64,000 nucleotides of DNA, taken from Spirosoma pollinicola (GTDB lineage: Bacteria; Bacteroidota; Bacteroidia; Cytophagales; Spirosomataceae). The first letter of the stretch is position 1. Every line of letters starts with the position of its first letter. The notes beneath the pieces were generated by a model, which did not search any database, had not been told where the DNA came from, and was given only the letters and a program-made list of their open reading frames with translations. Below, piece after piece: positions 45,416 through 53,165 of this stretch. The position numbers were made by a program, and so were the translations under genes. The DNA lies in contig NZ_CP025096.1 in NCBI RefSeq assembly GCF_002831565.1, positions 3,263,027 through 3,327,026 of the forward strand. The letters run 5' to 3'.

Positions 45416-46657
45416 ATGAAAACGCAATCAACTCCTCCCAATGGCGAGCAACGGTCAGGCCCCATCGCAGGCACTGCTATAATTGATGGAGCAACCTTTT
45501 CAAACAAAGCAGTACAATACGCTGAGGTAGATGGGCTGGCCATTTTTGAGGGAGATATCATCCTCGGTACAATTGACCAGATACGTGGTCTGGCAGACCC
45601 TGGCCCGGTCCTGGAATCCATCGGCATTACCGGGCAGCAATTTCGTTGGCCCAATGCCACTATTCCATACGAAATTGCCGCTGGTATGCCCAACCAGCAA
45701 CGGGTTACCGACGCTATTGCTCACTGGCAGGCAAATACCCGTATTCGATTTGTACTCCGAACCGCGGCCAATGCTGCTCAGTTTCCCGATTATGTACGGT
45801 ATCAGTCTGGCGGGGGGTGCTCGTCGCAAATTGGACGCCGGGGCGGGATGCAGGTGATTACCTTGGGCGATGGGTGCGGCACCGGCAATGCGATCCACGA
45901 AACGGGGCACACCGTTGGTCTATGGCATGAGCAGAGCCGTGAAGATCGTAACCACTTTGTGCAAATTGTATGGGCGAATATTGACCCTGCTATGCAGCAT
46001 AATTTTGATCAGCAGATTGCCGATGGGGACGATCTGGGAGCTTATGATTTCGGCTCGATCATGCACTATCCAGCCACCGCATTTTCAATTAACGGGCAGG
46101 CAACAATTATTCCGCTTGTCACGATTCCGCCGGGTGTTGTCATGGGCCAGCGGAATGGCCTGTCAGCTGGTGATATCAATGGGGTACATTTGATGTATCC
46201 ACAGCCTATACTTACGATTAAAGAAGTCAGGAAAGATCCGATTGCCGATACTCCCCGCACAATTAAAGAAATCAGGAAAGATCCGATTGTTGACGTTTCG
46301 ACCATCAAGGAAGTCCGCAAAGACCTGATACAGGACCCAATTACAATTAAGGAAGTGGGTCGCGATCCACTTCTTACTACGCTGGTCGAGCAGGTCACTC
46401 AACCCGGCACAACGGTTACATTGCCGGGCCAGTTCACAGGCATGGCAGGTAATTCGGCAGCTTCGCCATTTATACTGGCTGGTCCCAGCCGGGTCAACAC
46501 CAATGATGCCCCGGCCAACATGGCTACACAACTGGCAGCTCAGGCCCAGGAATTGGCAGCTGCCATTGCGCAGATCGAAGAGCAGCATGCCCAACTGGTT
46601 TCCGCATACGATGCAACGGTTCAGGCTATTAGTCAGGCAGAATCTGGTACTATGTAA
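45416..46657 (+). CDS. Astacin-like (M12A) metallopeptidase with C-terminal TIKE repeats
   Basis: A 413-residue protein with no signal peptide. Residues 75-262 are an astacin catalytic domain, with zinc site HETGHTVGLWHE (161-172), the Met-turn SIMHYP (214-219) and the final GLSAGDINGVHLMYP. The N-terminal 70 residues include the pro-region-like AEVDGLAIFEGDIILGT. Residues 267-319 are four repeats of TIKEVRKDPI (separate entry), then a Gly/Ala-rich stretch with PFILAGPSRV, and an Ala/Gln-rich helix to the end. An ATP-grasp ligase gene of the graspetide type follows 56 bases later, so the repeats may be its modification target. The peptidase might also process itself. The role of the enzyme is unknown. 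Confidence 0.9.
   Translation: MKTQSTPPNGEQRSGPIAGTAIIDGATFSNKAVQYAEVDGLAIFEGDIILGTIDQIRGLADPGPVLESIGITGQQFRWPNATIPYEIAAGMPNQQRVTDAIAHWQANTRIRFVLRTAANAAQFPDYVRYQSGGGCSSQIGRRGGMQVITLGDGCGTGNAIHETGHTVGLWHEQSREDRNHFVQIVWANIDPAMQHNFDQQIADGDDLGAYDFGSIMHYPATAFSINGQATIIPLVTIPPGVVMGQRNGLSAGDINGVHLMYPQPILTIKEVRKDPIADTPRTIKEIRKDPIVDVSTIKEVRKDLIQDPITIKEVGRDPLLTTLVEQVTQPGTTVTLPGQFTGMAGNSAASPFILAGPSRVNTNDAPANMATQLAAQAQELAAAIAQIEEQHAQLVSAYDATVQAISQAESGTM
46214..46372 (+). repeat. Four TIKEVRKDPI peptide repeats (candidate modified core)
   Basis: Residues 267-276, 282-291, 296-305 and 310-319 of the astacin protein read TIKEVRKDPI, TIKEIRKDPI, TIKEVRKDLI and TIKEVGRDPL, spaced 14 or 15 residues apart. Each offers a Thr hydroxyl or Lys amine and a Glu or Asp carboxyl at fixed spacing, the donor and acceptor chemistry used by ATP-grasp macrocyclases. 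Repeat DNA differs by many synonymous changes, which suggests selection on the peptide. Confidence 0.85.
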
Positions 46658-46713
46658 ACCAAGTACACCGTACCTGATGGCCAGGCCCTTACGCCTAAAA
46701 CCCTGCTTATTCG

Positions 46714-47697
46714 ATGATTTTAGTCATATCTTATCCCGGTGAGGAACACACCGCCGATGTTGTTCAACGCCTTGAACAGCAGGGCTGTGAGTGCGTGTCT
46801 ATTGATCTGTCCGACTTTCCGGCTAAAAAAGGAGTTGCCCTAACCTGGTCATCGGATCAGGACCCGGCTTACCTGATCGAAACCGCCACCGGGCCCGTTG
46901 ACCTGAGCCGGATACAGGTTGCCTGGTGGCGCCGGGTCAGGCCCTTTGCGGTCGATGAGGCCGTTAATGCCACGATGCGTCCGTTTGTGCTGAGCGAAAC
47001 TGGGCAGGCCGTTAATGGGATGATGGATGCAATGGACTGTCGCTGGGTAAACCCGCGTAGGGCTGATGATGCTGCCCATCACAAACCCTATCAGTGGTCT
47101 GTTGCCAGTCGGGTAGGGCTTAAACTGCCCCGCACATTGGTAACCAATCAGCCAGAAGCAGCTCAGGCGTTTATTGAGTCTATTGGTGTCGGGAAAACCA
47201 TCTTCAAAGCATTCCTGGCCAGTTTTGAGGATTGGCGCGAAACAAGATTAATCGAAAAAGAGGATATGGACCGACTCGATCTGGTTCGCTTTGCTCCGGT
47301 TATTTTTCAGGAATACATTGAGGGGGTCGATCTGCGAATTACCATCATCGGCAATCAGGTTTTTGCGGCTGAAATTGACGCTCGCCATACATCGTACCCA
47401 GTCGATATGCGCATGGTTGTCGGTGAGTCGGTTGTTAAGCCAGTCGACTTGCCAATGAGGGTACGCCAGCAGTTACTGGCATTACAACGTACGCTTGGGA
47501 TAGATTATGGAGCGATCGATATGCGTCGGACAGCGGCAGGCGACTACTATTTTCTGGAAGTTAACCCGGCAGGTCAATGGTTATTTGTGGAACAATACAC
47601 CGGTTTGCCAATCAGTCAGGCTATGGCCGATTACCTGGTTGCTATTGATCGGTCTGTCGTGCCGAACCAACTCGTCCATGAGATCAGTCGCGGGTGA
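46714..47697 (+). CDS. ATP-grasp ligase of the MvdD/graspetide-maturase type
   Basis: A 327-residue cytoplasmic ATP-grasp enzyme. The N-terminal pre-domain has VAWWRRVRPF (residues 69-78), a pattern like the RRP motif of microviridin-type ligases. The ATP-grasp core has GKTIFKAF, VIFQEYIEGVDLRITIIG, and the decisive end YFLEVNPAGQWLFVEQYTGL (279-298). The NPxGQWxxxE stretch is characteristic of graspetide ligases rather than RimK or D-Ala ligase. Such enzymes form ester or amide links between side chains of a precursor peptide. No short precursor gene is nearby; the closest candidate is the repeat tail of the astacin gene upstream, and the two are probably one operon. Confidence 0.88.
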   Translation: MILVISYPGEEHTADVVQRLEQQGCECVSIDLSDFPAKKGVALTWSSDQDPAYLIETATGPVDLSRIQVAWWRRVRPFAVDEAVNATMRPFVLSETGQAVNGMMDAMDCRWVNPRRADDAAHHKPYQWSVASRVGLKLPRTLVTNQPEAAQAFIESIGVGKTIFKAFLASFEDWRETRLIEKEDMDRLDLVRFAPVIFQEYIEGVDLRITIIGNQVFAAEIDARHTSYPVDMRMVVGESVVKPVDLPMRVRQQLLALQRTLGIDYGAIDMRRTAAGDYYFLEVNPAGQWLFVEQYTGLPISQAMADYLVAIDRSVVPNQLVHEISRG

Positions 47698-48019
47698 TAT
47701 TCTACTGCCGCCAACTAGTCCTGCAAGTACGGCGTCCTATGTGCTCATCGAGGTTCGGGATGTTTCTGAGGTAGACGCGCCGTCGGTAGTCGTTGCCCAA
47801 CAACGACTTACGGGCATTTCTCTTCAGCCCGGTGGGCATATTCACTTTCACCTACAGGCACCGGAAGTGGCTCCAAACAGAAGCCTTGCTCTTAGGGTGC
47901 ATATTAGTCTGGACGGAAGTGAGCCAGCCAAACCCGGCGATTTATTATCGACAAGCCGATATGCTGTCCCCAGCCTGGGTGAGCAGACGTCAATGACGGT
48001 ATCGGTTGTTGTTATCTAA
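47678..48019 (+). CDS. Small YbaY/YscW-like protein
   Basis: A 113-residue protein starting at the ATG at 47678, inside the last 20 bases of the ATP-grasp gene, so the two are translationally coupled. It has no signal peptide. The sequence is a single beta-sandwich-like domain: ASYVLIEVRDVSEVDAPSVV, VVAQQRLTGISLQPGGHIHF and LALRVHISLDGS. That order matches the YbaY/YscW family, known from lipoproteins and type III secretion pilotins. Here it lacks lipidation, so it probably acts in the cytoplasm, perhaps as a chaperone or specificity partner for the ligase or the protease (inference). Confidence 0.7.
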   Translation: MRSVAGDILLPPTSPASTASYVLIEVRDVSEVDAPSVVVAQQRLTGISLQPGGHIHFHLQAPEVAPNRSLALRVHISLDGSEPAKPGDLLSTSRYAVPSLGEQTSMTVSVVVI

Positions 48020-48193
48020 CCCAACGATCTGGTTGGTCAACGATACAGCGGTAAACAAAACAGAGCTACCCACGGTTTTCATCATATAAACGAAGCCTTT
48101 ACAGGATTGATGACTCGGCTCGTGTTCCTGCTGATAGTGACTCCGTTTAACCATCACCCGCAATTATATCAACCTCACTAACGATTCCTTCAT

Positions 48194-49195
48194 ATGGCAA
48201 CAATTGCTCTGTATGGATTTGGCCGTATTGGGCGGCAGTTCCTTCGCATCGGATTAAAAAATAACCTGTTCGTTCCTACAGCCGTAGCCGACATTCGGGA
48301 CGAGCCAACGTTGGCGGCTCTGTTTGCGGTCGATACAAACTACGGTCGATGGGATGAGCCGGTTACAGGCAGCGAAGGCAAACTAACAATTGGCGAACGG
48401 ACAATTCCGTACATCAACTCGTCGAAAGAAGTACCTGATTGGGGGGCGCTTGGCGTTGATCTGGTCGTTGACTGTACAGGCCGGGCATCGACCCGTGCCG
48501 GGGCGCAGGTCCATCTTGACCGGGGGGCTAAATATGTGCTCATCAGTGCGCCCAGCAAATCGCTTGAGGATTGCGACGCCGTTCTGCTCAAAGGCATAAA
48601 CCTGGACACCTTCGACCCTAACAGCCACCACATTATCAGTATGGGTAGCTGCACGACCAATGCGCTGGCCGCGGTCGTTAAAGTAATTCGGGAGAATTTT
48701 GGTATCCAGTATGGTCTTTTCTCGACGGTACATTCATACACCAACACACAGTCATTAACCGATCAGCCAATGAAGGATCGTCGGGATTCCTGGGCGGCTG
48801 CGGAGAACATCATTCCTTCTTCGTCGGGAGCAGCCCGGGCGTTGCAGTTCATCTGGAAAGACCTAAAAATTACGGGCAAAGCCTATCGCGTTCCTACCCG
48901 CACCGGCAGTATAGCCGAGCTGAACCTGATCACCGAGAAAGACTGTACCGTGCAGGAAGTCAATGATGCATTCCGCAAAGCAGCAGCTGAAGGGCCACTC
49001 AACGGTGTCATGGATGTGTTGGAAGACCAATGGGCTTCGTCGCGAATTGTAGCCGATCCGCATTCGTCCATCATTGATTTACCGCTTACAGCCAAGGAAG
49101 GCAACCTGTTATCTGTAGCGGCCTGGTACGATAACGAGTGGGGGTTTTCGAATCGGCTGGCCGAAGTTGCCGCGTTTTTAGCCGAACGAATCTGA
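48194..49195 (+). CDS. Glyceraldehyde-3-phosphate dehydrogenase-family protein
   Basis: A 333-residue enzyme of GAPDH length. The NAD-binding GFGRIGR is at residues 8-14, the catalytic Cys153 lies in MGSCTTNALAA and the supporting His180 in FSTVHSYTNTQ. The C-terminal WYDNEWGFSNRLAEVAAF is standard. It oxidises glyceraldehyde 3-phosphate with phosphate and NAD(P). The residues after the SCTTN motif are less typical (TNALAA instead of TNCLAP), so a secondary or erythrose-4-phosphate type is possible. It is not near other glycolytic genes and seems to be expressed alone. Confidence 0.9.
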   Translation: MATIALYGFGRIGRQFLRIGLKNNLFVPTAVADIRDEPTLAALFAVDTNYGRWDEPVTGSEGKLTIGERTIPYINSSKEVPDWGALGVDLVVDCTGRASTRAGAQVHLDRGAKYVLISAPSKSLEDCDAVLLKGINLDTFDPNSHHIISMGSCTTNALAAVVKVIRENFGIQYGLFSTVHSYTNTQSLTDQPMKDRRDSWAAAENIIPSSSGAARALQFIWKDLKITGKAYRVPTRTGSIAELNLITEKDCTVQEVNDAFRKAAAEGPLNGVMDVLEDQWASSRIVADPHSSIIDLPLTAKEGNLLSVAAWYDNEWGFSNRLAEVAAFLAERI

Positions 49196-49262
49196 TTTGT
49201 AAATCAATAAGATCATTCGAACGCAGAATTGGTAATAAGTGCCTGAGGAGAAAAAATGGTCA

Positions 49263-49292
49263 CAGAAACGGTCCGCCGTTGCGGCACAGAGA
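49263..49292. repeat. Second copy of the CCGCCGTTGCGG repeat
   Basis: Matches 12641-12670 at 26 of 30 bases, with the core GTCCGCCGTTGCGGCACAGA. Both copies lie in gaps just after a gene's stop. It looks like a short dispersed element. Confidence 0.5.
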
Positions 49293-49356
49293 TCACAGAT
49301 GTTCAATTAGCTCATTATTAGATACTTAAACTGTTTAGAATTTTATTTCCGAACGA

Positions 49357-49450
49357 GTTTTTGTCATCCCGATGAAGGAGGAATCTTAATGCATCTTTAC
49401 GTCCGAACATGGATACGTTAAGATTCTTTCTTCGTCAGAATGACAAAAAC
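49357..49450. repeat. Degenerate inverted repeat of the GTCATCCCGA family
   Basis: Arms at 49357-49391 and 49416-49450 pair over 35 bases with about seven mismatches. The outer GTTTTTGTCATCCCGA and AAGGAGGAATCTT match the family seen at 8300-8418 and 25839-25936. The decay suggests an older copy. Confidence 0.75.
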
Positions 49451-49454
49451 CACT

Positions 49455-49790
49455 TGCTGATGAAAGTGAGCATTTGTGCTGCTTCACTGGCTTTGGCCAT
49501 TCCCTCTCTACCAGCTTGTATGGCGTGTACCGCAAAATCTACATTGGGAGCCATACCTGAGTCGGTAATTGCCGGCACTTTAGCCAGTTTAGCGATTACT
49601 TTATCCTCATCATCTTTGTGATCGCTCCTCCCACTTCGTCTCCCCCTTCCACAATGTCTTTTATGGTCTTTGTAATAGCTGTCTGTAGCTCGTCTATCTC
49701 TGATGATGCCTGTTTTGCTGGTCACCGAGCAGGTCTACCGCATCCGAAAGACTGGTTTTATAACTTTCGACATGAGGTGAACGAACAGAA
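49455..49790 (-). pseudogene. Frameshifted remnant of an unknown gene
   Basis: Three short stretches in different frames of the minus strand read like one protein in order: SYKTSLSDAVDLLGDQQ, then SSEIDELQTAITKTIKDIVE, then EDKVIAKLAKVPAITDSGMA with NVDFAVHAIQAGREGMAKA. Each is helical and coding-like, and simple one-base changes near 49690 and 49615 would join them. No full frame remains. I recognise no family. The region is bounded by an inverted repeat on one side and the AraC gene on the other. Confidence 0.45.
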
Positions 49791-49857
49791 GAAGACGGCC
49801 AACAGAATCCTTTTTTAAAAAACTGTATAGCTAAAAAGGTTTTCGTAATTTTAAGCG

Positions 49858-50748
49858 ATGCTGGTACATAATGACAATCAACAGATACCGGTTTATCATC
49901 TGGAACCAGACGAAATAGCCGGAAACAGAAATTTTAGAGTGTATACCTTTGATGGCACTTTTCCCAACCAGTCCGAGCTTCTTGTACCGCACAGAAAAGA
50001 TCATTACCTGATTGTATTCATCAGGCGAGCGGGCAGCCGTCAATGGATAGACATGACGCCCTATGTGCTGAAAGACAACACGGTTTACTTTACAGGCCCC
50101 AATCACATTATTGTAAAAGAAGAGTTTACCCAATTGTGGAGCACAGGAATTGCGTTTACAAACGAGTTCCTTTCCTTGCAGGAAAACGCTTCCCTCAGCA
50201 AGTTGCCGCTCATTCAAAATCCTCATAACGGTCATGAATTGCTGCTTACGGAGGCAGATGTAAATTTTGTGGAGGATATACTGGACAAGATCACAATTGA
50301 ATACCAACATTCCAGTGAGTGGCAGCAACGCATGCTAACGGCCTATCTGACTGTTCTGCTTACGTATTTAAGCCGCCTGTATACAGAGCAGTTTACCGAG
50401 AACGATACATCTATCGATAAACTACTGCTTAAGGATTTCCAGGCAAAGATCGACGAGTGCTTCCGGGAACTGCACGAGGTAGGGGATTACGCGTCCCTGC
50501 TTCATATTTCTGCCGGACATCTAAGCGAGGTAGTGAAAACACAAAGCGGCAAACCGGCCATCAAGCATATTCATGATCGACTGGTGATGGAAGCCCGGCG
50601 TCTGCTTTTTCATACCCACCATTCGTTGAAGGAAATCGCCTTTGAACTTGGTTTTTCGGATGCTTCCTACTTCAGTCGGTTCGTCAAACGCGAAACCGGC
50701 GTAACCCCAGCCGAGTATCGGGCCAGCATCCGCGAAATGTACCAGTAA
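49858..50748 (+). CDS. AraC-family transcriptional regulator
   Basis: A 296-residue regulator. Residues 1-150 form a cupin-like ligand-binding domain with no clear motif. The C-terminal domain (about 195-293) carries two helix-turn-helix units: YASLLHISAGHLSEVVKTQS, then LKEIAFELGFSDASYFSRFV, with the AraC ending GVTPAEYRASI. It lies 66 bases upstream of the SDR oxidoreductase, which has its own -7 box, so it probably regulates that gene in response to a small molecule. Confidence 0.92.
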   Translation: MLVHNDNQQIPVYHLEPDEIAGNRNFRVYTFDGTFPNQSELLVPHRKDHYLIVFIRRAGSRQWIDMTPYVLKDNTVYFTGPNHIIVKEEFTQLWSTGIAFTNEFLSLQENASLSKLPLIQNPHNGHELLLTEADVNFVEDILDKITIEYQHSSEWQQRMLTAYLTVLLTYLSRLYTEQFTENDTSIDKLLLKDFQAKIDECFRELHEVGDYASLLHISAGHLSEVVKTQSGKPAIKHIHDRLVMEARRLLFHTHHSLKEIAFELGFSDASYFSRFVKRETGVTPAEYRASIREMYQ

Positions 50749-50787
50749 TACCGCAGAATGTGTTCCAGTCGGGCGCCTAGCGTGTGG

Positions 50788-50795
50788 TACCTTTG
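50788..50795 (+). promoter_or_regulatory. Bacteroidota-type -7 box TACCTTTG for the SDR gene
   Basis: TACCTTTG fits TAnnTTTG exactly and lies 19 bases before the SDR ATG. It suggests a separate, probably AraC-controlled, promoter. The -33 element is not obvious. Confidence 0.45.
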
Positions 50796-50814
50796 TCCTG
50801 TTAACTAATCAACT

Positions 50815-51552
50815 ATGAAAACAGTACTGATAACAGGAGCAAACAAAAGCATTGGCTTTGAAACAGCCCGGCAATTACTACAGCAAGGCTATTATGTATA
50901 TCTGGGCAGCCGGGATATGCAGAAAGGGCAGCAGGCGGTTAGCTTGCTTCAGGCAGAGGGCTTAACTCAGGTGGAATCTATAGTGATTGACGTCGACAAT
51001 CCAGACTCCATAAAAGCAGCCCGCGAAGTACTTGGGCAGAAAACCAGCGTGCTGGATGTACTGATCAATAATGCGGGTATTAGCGGTAGCCTGCCGCAAA
51101 CGGCACTGGAAACGGAGATCGGCGCATTCAGACAGGTGTTAGAAACCAACTTTTTTGGCGTCATCGAAGTAACACAGGCGTTTATAGACCTGCTGAGGCA
51201 GTCGACGGAACCAAGAATCGTGAACGTTACCTCGGGACTGGGGTCGCTCACCCTGCACAGTGATCCTGCCTGGAAATATTTTGCTGTTAAACCAACAGCG
51301 TATGTTGCCTCAAAAGCGGCTCTCAATGCCTATACCATTGTACTGGCTCATAACCTCCAGGATACACCGTTTAAAGTAAATGCTGTCGATCCGGGTTATA
51401 CCGCCACCGATTTTAATCATCATTCCGGACCAGGCACCGTACCCGATGCCGCTGCCAGAGTGGTGAAAGCTGCCACATTAGGCCCCGATGGGCCAACAGG
51501 TCAATTCTTTAGTGATGACAACGCGCCGGAAACAGGGATTAGCCCCTGGTAA
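50815..51552 (+). CDS. Short-chain dehydrogenase/reductase
   Basis: A 245-residue SDR enzyme. The cofactor site VLITGANKSIGFETARQLL is at residues 4-22, the NNAG motif follows (INNAGISG), and the catalytic part has NVTSGLGSL and the YxxxK pair in AYVASKAALNAY. It probably uses NADP to reduce a carbonyl or oxidise an alcohol; the substrate is unknown. Its neighbour is the AraC regulator, and a strong terminator follows 28 bases after the stop. Confidence 0.92.
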   Translation: MKTVLITGANKSIGFETARQLLQQGYYVYLGSRDMQKGQQAVSLLQAEGLTQVESIVIDVDNPDSIKAAREVLGQKTSVLDVLINNAGISGSLPQTALETEIGAFRQVLETNFFGVIEVTQAFIDLLRQSTEPRIVNVTSGLGSLTLHSDPAWKYFAVKPTAYVASKAALNAYTIVLAHNLQDTPFKVNAVDPGYTATDFNHHSGPGTVPDAAARVVKAATLGPDGPTGQFFSDDNAPETGISPW

Positions 51553-51580
51553 ACCGCCAGAACTACATTCGTTTGCTGGT

Positions 51581-51622
51581 ATCAAAAATGCCGACGCGTG
51601 TGAGCGCGTCGGCATTTTTGAT
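51581..51622 (+). terminator. Intrinsic terminator after the SDR gene
   Basis: An 18-bp perfect stem (51581-51598 with 51605-51622), a 6-base loop, and a T-run within the right arm. The left arm has the matching A-run, so it may also work for the minus-strand gene arriving from the other side. Confidence 0.85.
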
Positions 51623-51680
51623 ACTGGTCAATGAGAATTCAGAACGCAGAAGACTACGGAATCTGGATTCAATAGTCCGT

Positions 51681-51884
51681 TTATTTTCTGATTACCTTTT
51701 TCTTGCCAGCAGTAGGTTTCATAACAAACCGGGCAATGACGAGGAGGGGTATCGACAGGGTGAGCCAGGAAAAAAAGTCCAGCAGACCGTCACCAACCAG
51801 TGCCGACAGGAGCCCCCACAGACTGACAACGGCCAGTATCAGCGGTATTGTCCAGATATGCCAGAAATCAGGCTTTGTGTTCAT
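51681..51884 (-). CDS. Small membrane protein (67 aa)
   Basis: A 67-residue protein with two hydrophobic segments (IPLILAVVSLWGLLSALVG and LTLSIPLLVIARFVM) and a very basic end (GKKKVIRK). Its start overlaps the end of the PepSY gene by 17 bases, so the two are translationally coupled. It is likely a small inner-membrane partner of the PepSY protein in iron acquisition. Family unknown. Confidence 0.7.
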   Translation of the reverse strand: MNTKPDFWHIWTIPLILAVVSLWGLLSALVGDGLLDFFSWLTLSIPLLVIARFVMKPTAGKKKVIRK

Positions 51885-53097
51885 CTTGTTTCAGTAAAGT
51901 AAGGGTCAGAATTTCATCGTCTTCTGCCTGCCGATTGAGCTGATCACTAGTAGACGAAGTTGATTTGCTTTTGCTCATTCGGTTCAAATGGGCTTTTGTC
52001 GCTTTATTCCGGGCAAACCACAGGTATAAACCACTGACGAGGACAACAATCGTTATAATATCGAAAAAGGCCCAGATGATTTTCAGGGGAAGTCCGCCGT
52101 AATCGCCAAAGTGCAGAGGCTGCGAAATGAAAACAGCATTGACATACCAGGGCATGCTTCTCATATCGGTTAGTTTACCCGTTTTGGCATCAATCAGGGC
52201 TGGTTTAGCCAGACGCTCCGTTAAGGGCGTGTTGCCTTTCATAAACACGGCGTAGTGATGCTGACTGGAATACAGCGTGCCCGGATAGGCCACAAACGAG
52301 GGTTCCATGTCGGGTGCGGCCTGTTTGGCTACGGTTAAAGCCTGATCGAGTGGGCTAAGCTTTCCCACCAATGGAGCGGCTCCTTTGTAAGGGGCGACCA
52401 TCTCGGCCAGTTGACCCTGCTGCCAAACACCCTGCACCACTTCGGCAAGGGTGTTCAGGACACCCGTAAAACCAACCACCGTGGCCCACACGACCGTTAC
52501 CACACCCAGCAGGTTATGTAAATCGAGCCACTTCAGTCGGGTTGACTTTTCGGTGCGGATCATACCAAAATCAAACCGACGCATGATCGGGCTGTACAGC
52601 ATGAGTCCTGAACCAATGGCAACGACAAACAAGAGCCCCATCAGACCCAGAAACAGCTTCCCGCCCAGCCCCATAAACATATCGATGTGCAGTTGCAGCA
52701 TAACATACATAAAGCCTTCCTGCAACTTGGGCTCTTCCAGCACATGGGCTGTACGGTTATCAAGAATCACCAGTTTGTAGTTGTCTGCCGGTGCCGTCAA
52801 TGAATCGGACAGCGTAAACGTGGTGGTATTTGGCTCGTGTTCGTCCCAGTAAACAAAGCGAATGACATTGGCCGGGAACTGCTGGCGAACGGTTTGCACG
52901 AGTCTCTCCAGCGGTACCGTTGGCGTACCGGCGGGCATCGTGGGGGCTAATGGGGGTTTGCCTTCCAGTGCCTCAATCTCTTCAGTAAAGATGAGCGGCA
53001 AGCCCGTCAGGCAGAGCATAAGCAGAAACGCCGTGCAGATCAGACTTGTCCACTTATGGATTTGAAACCAGGTTTTGACTTGTTTGGCGGTGCTCAT
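51868..53097 (-). CDS. PepSY-associated TM helix protein
   Basis: About 409 residues from the ATG at 53097; an in-frame TTG at 53109 is less likely. It has about four membrane segments (LICTAFLLMLCLTGLPLIFT near the start, FLGLMGLLFVVAIGSGLMLY in the middle) and large periplasmic loops. The conserved HKWTSL and DLHNLLG fit the PepSY_TM family, often linked to siderophore receptors and thought to reduce iron or help uptake. It follows the TonB-receptor gene in the same direction, with a hairpin between. Confidence 0.88.
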   Translation of the reverse strand: MSTAKQVKTWFQIHKWTSLICTAFLLMLCLTGLPLIFTEEIEALEGKPPLAPTMPAGTPTVPLERLVQTVRQQFPANVIRFVYWDEHEPNTTTFTLSDSLTAPADNYKLVILDNRTAHVLEEPKLQEGFMYVMLQLHIDMFMGLGGKLFLGLMGLLFVVAIGSGLMLYSPIMRRFDFGMIRTEKSTRLKWLDLHNLLGVVTVVWATVVGFTGVLNTLAEVVQGVWQQGQLAEMVAPYKGAAPLVGKLSPLDQALTVAKQAAPDMEPSFVAYPGTLYSSQHHYAVFMKGNTPLTERLAKPALIDAKTGKLTDMRSMPWYVNAVFISQPLHFGDYGGLPLKIIWAFFDIITIVVLVSGLYLWFARNKATKAHLNRMSKSKSTSSTSDQLNRQAEDDEILTLTLLKQDEHKA

Positions 53098-53131
53098 ACT
53101 AAGAAGCAATAAGGAGTAGACTAACGTATAA

Positions 53132-53159
53132 AGCCCCCGGTTGGTGATAACCGGGGGCT
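53132..53159 (-). terminator. Hairpin between the receptor and PepSY genes
   Basis: An 11-bp perfect stem (53132-53142 with 53149-53159) and a 6-base loop, GC-rich. It lies between the TonB receptor stop and the PepSY start and may reduce read-through into PepSY. The T-run is stronger on the plus strand. Confidence 0.5.
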
Positions 53160-53165
53160 ATTTTT

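Larger units (their letters stand above)
49196..49857. other. Gene-poor region with repeats and a decayed gene
   Basis: About 660 bases between the GAPDH-type gene and the AraC gene. It holds a 30-base dispersed repeat (49263-49292), an imperfect inverted repeat (49357-49450) and a frameshifted gene relic on the minus strand (about 49455-49790), each listed separately. Confidence 0.7.

Noticed and set aside
46214..46372. A CRISPR-like or DNA-level repeat array
   Set aside because: The units lie inside an open reading frame and repeat at the protein level; the DNA has diverged at synonymous sites.
46714..47697. RimK or D-Ala-D-Ala ligase as the identity of the ATP-grasp gene
   Set aside because: The NPAGQWLFVEQ end and the WWRRVRPF pre-domain fit graspetide-type ligases much better.
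49409..49621. A 70-residue plus-strand open frame with a signal-like segment, opposite the decayed gene
   Set aside because: It lies partly in the degenerate inverted repeat and its protein sequence looks random; the minus-strand pieces are more coding-like.
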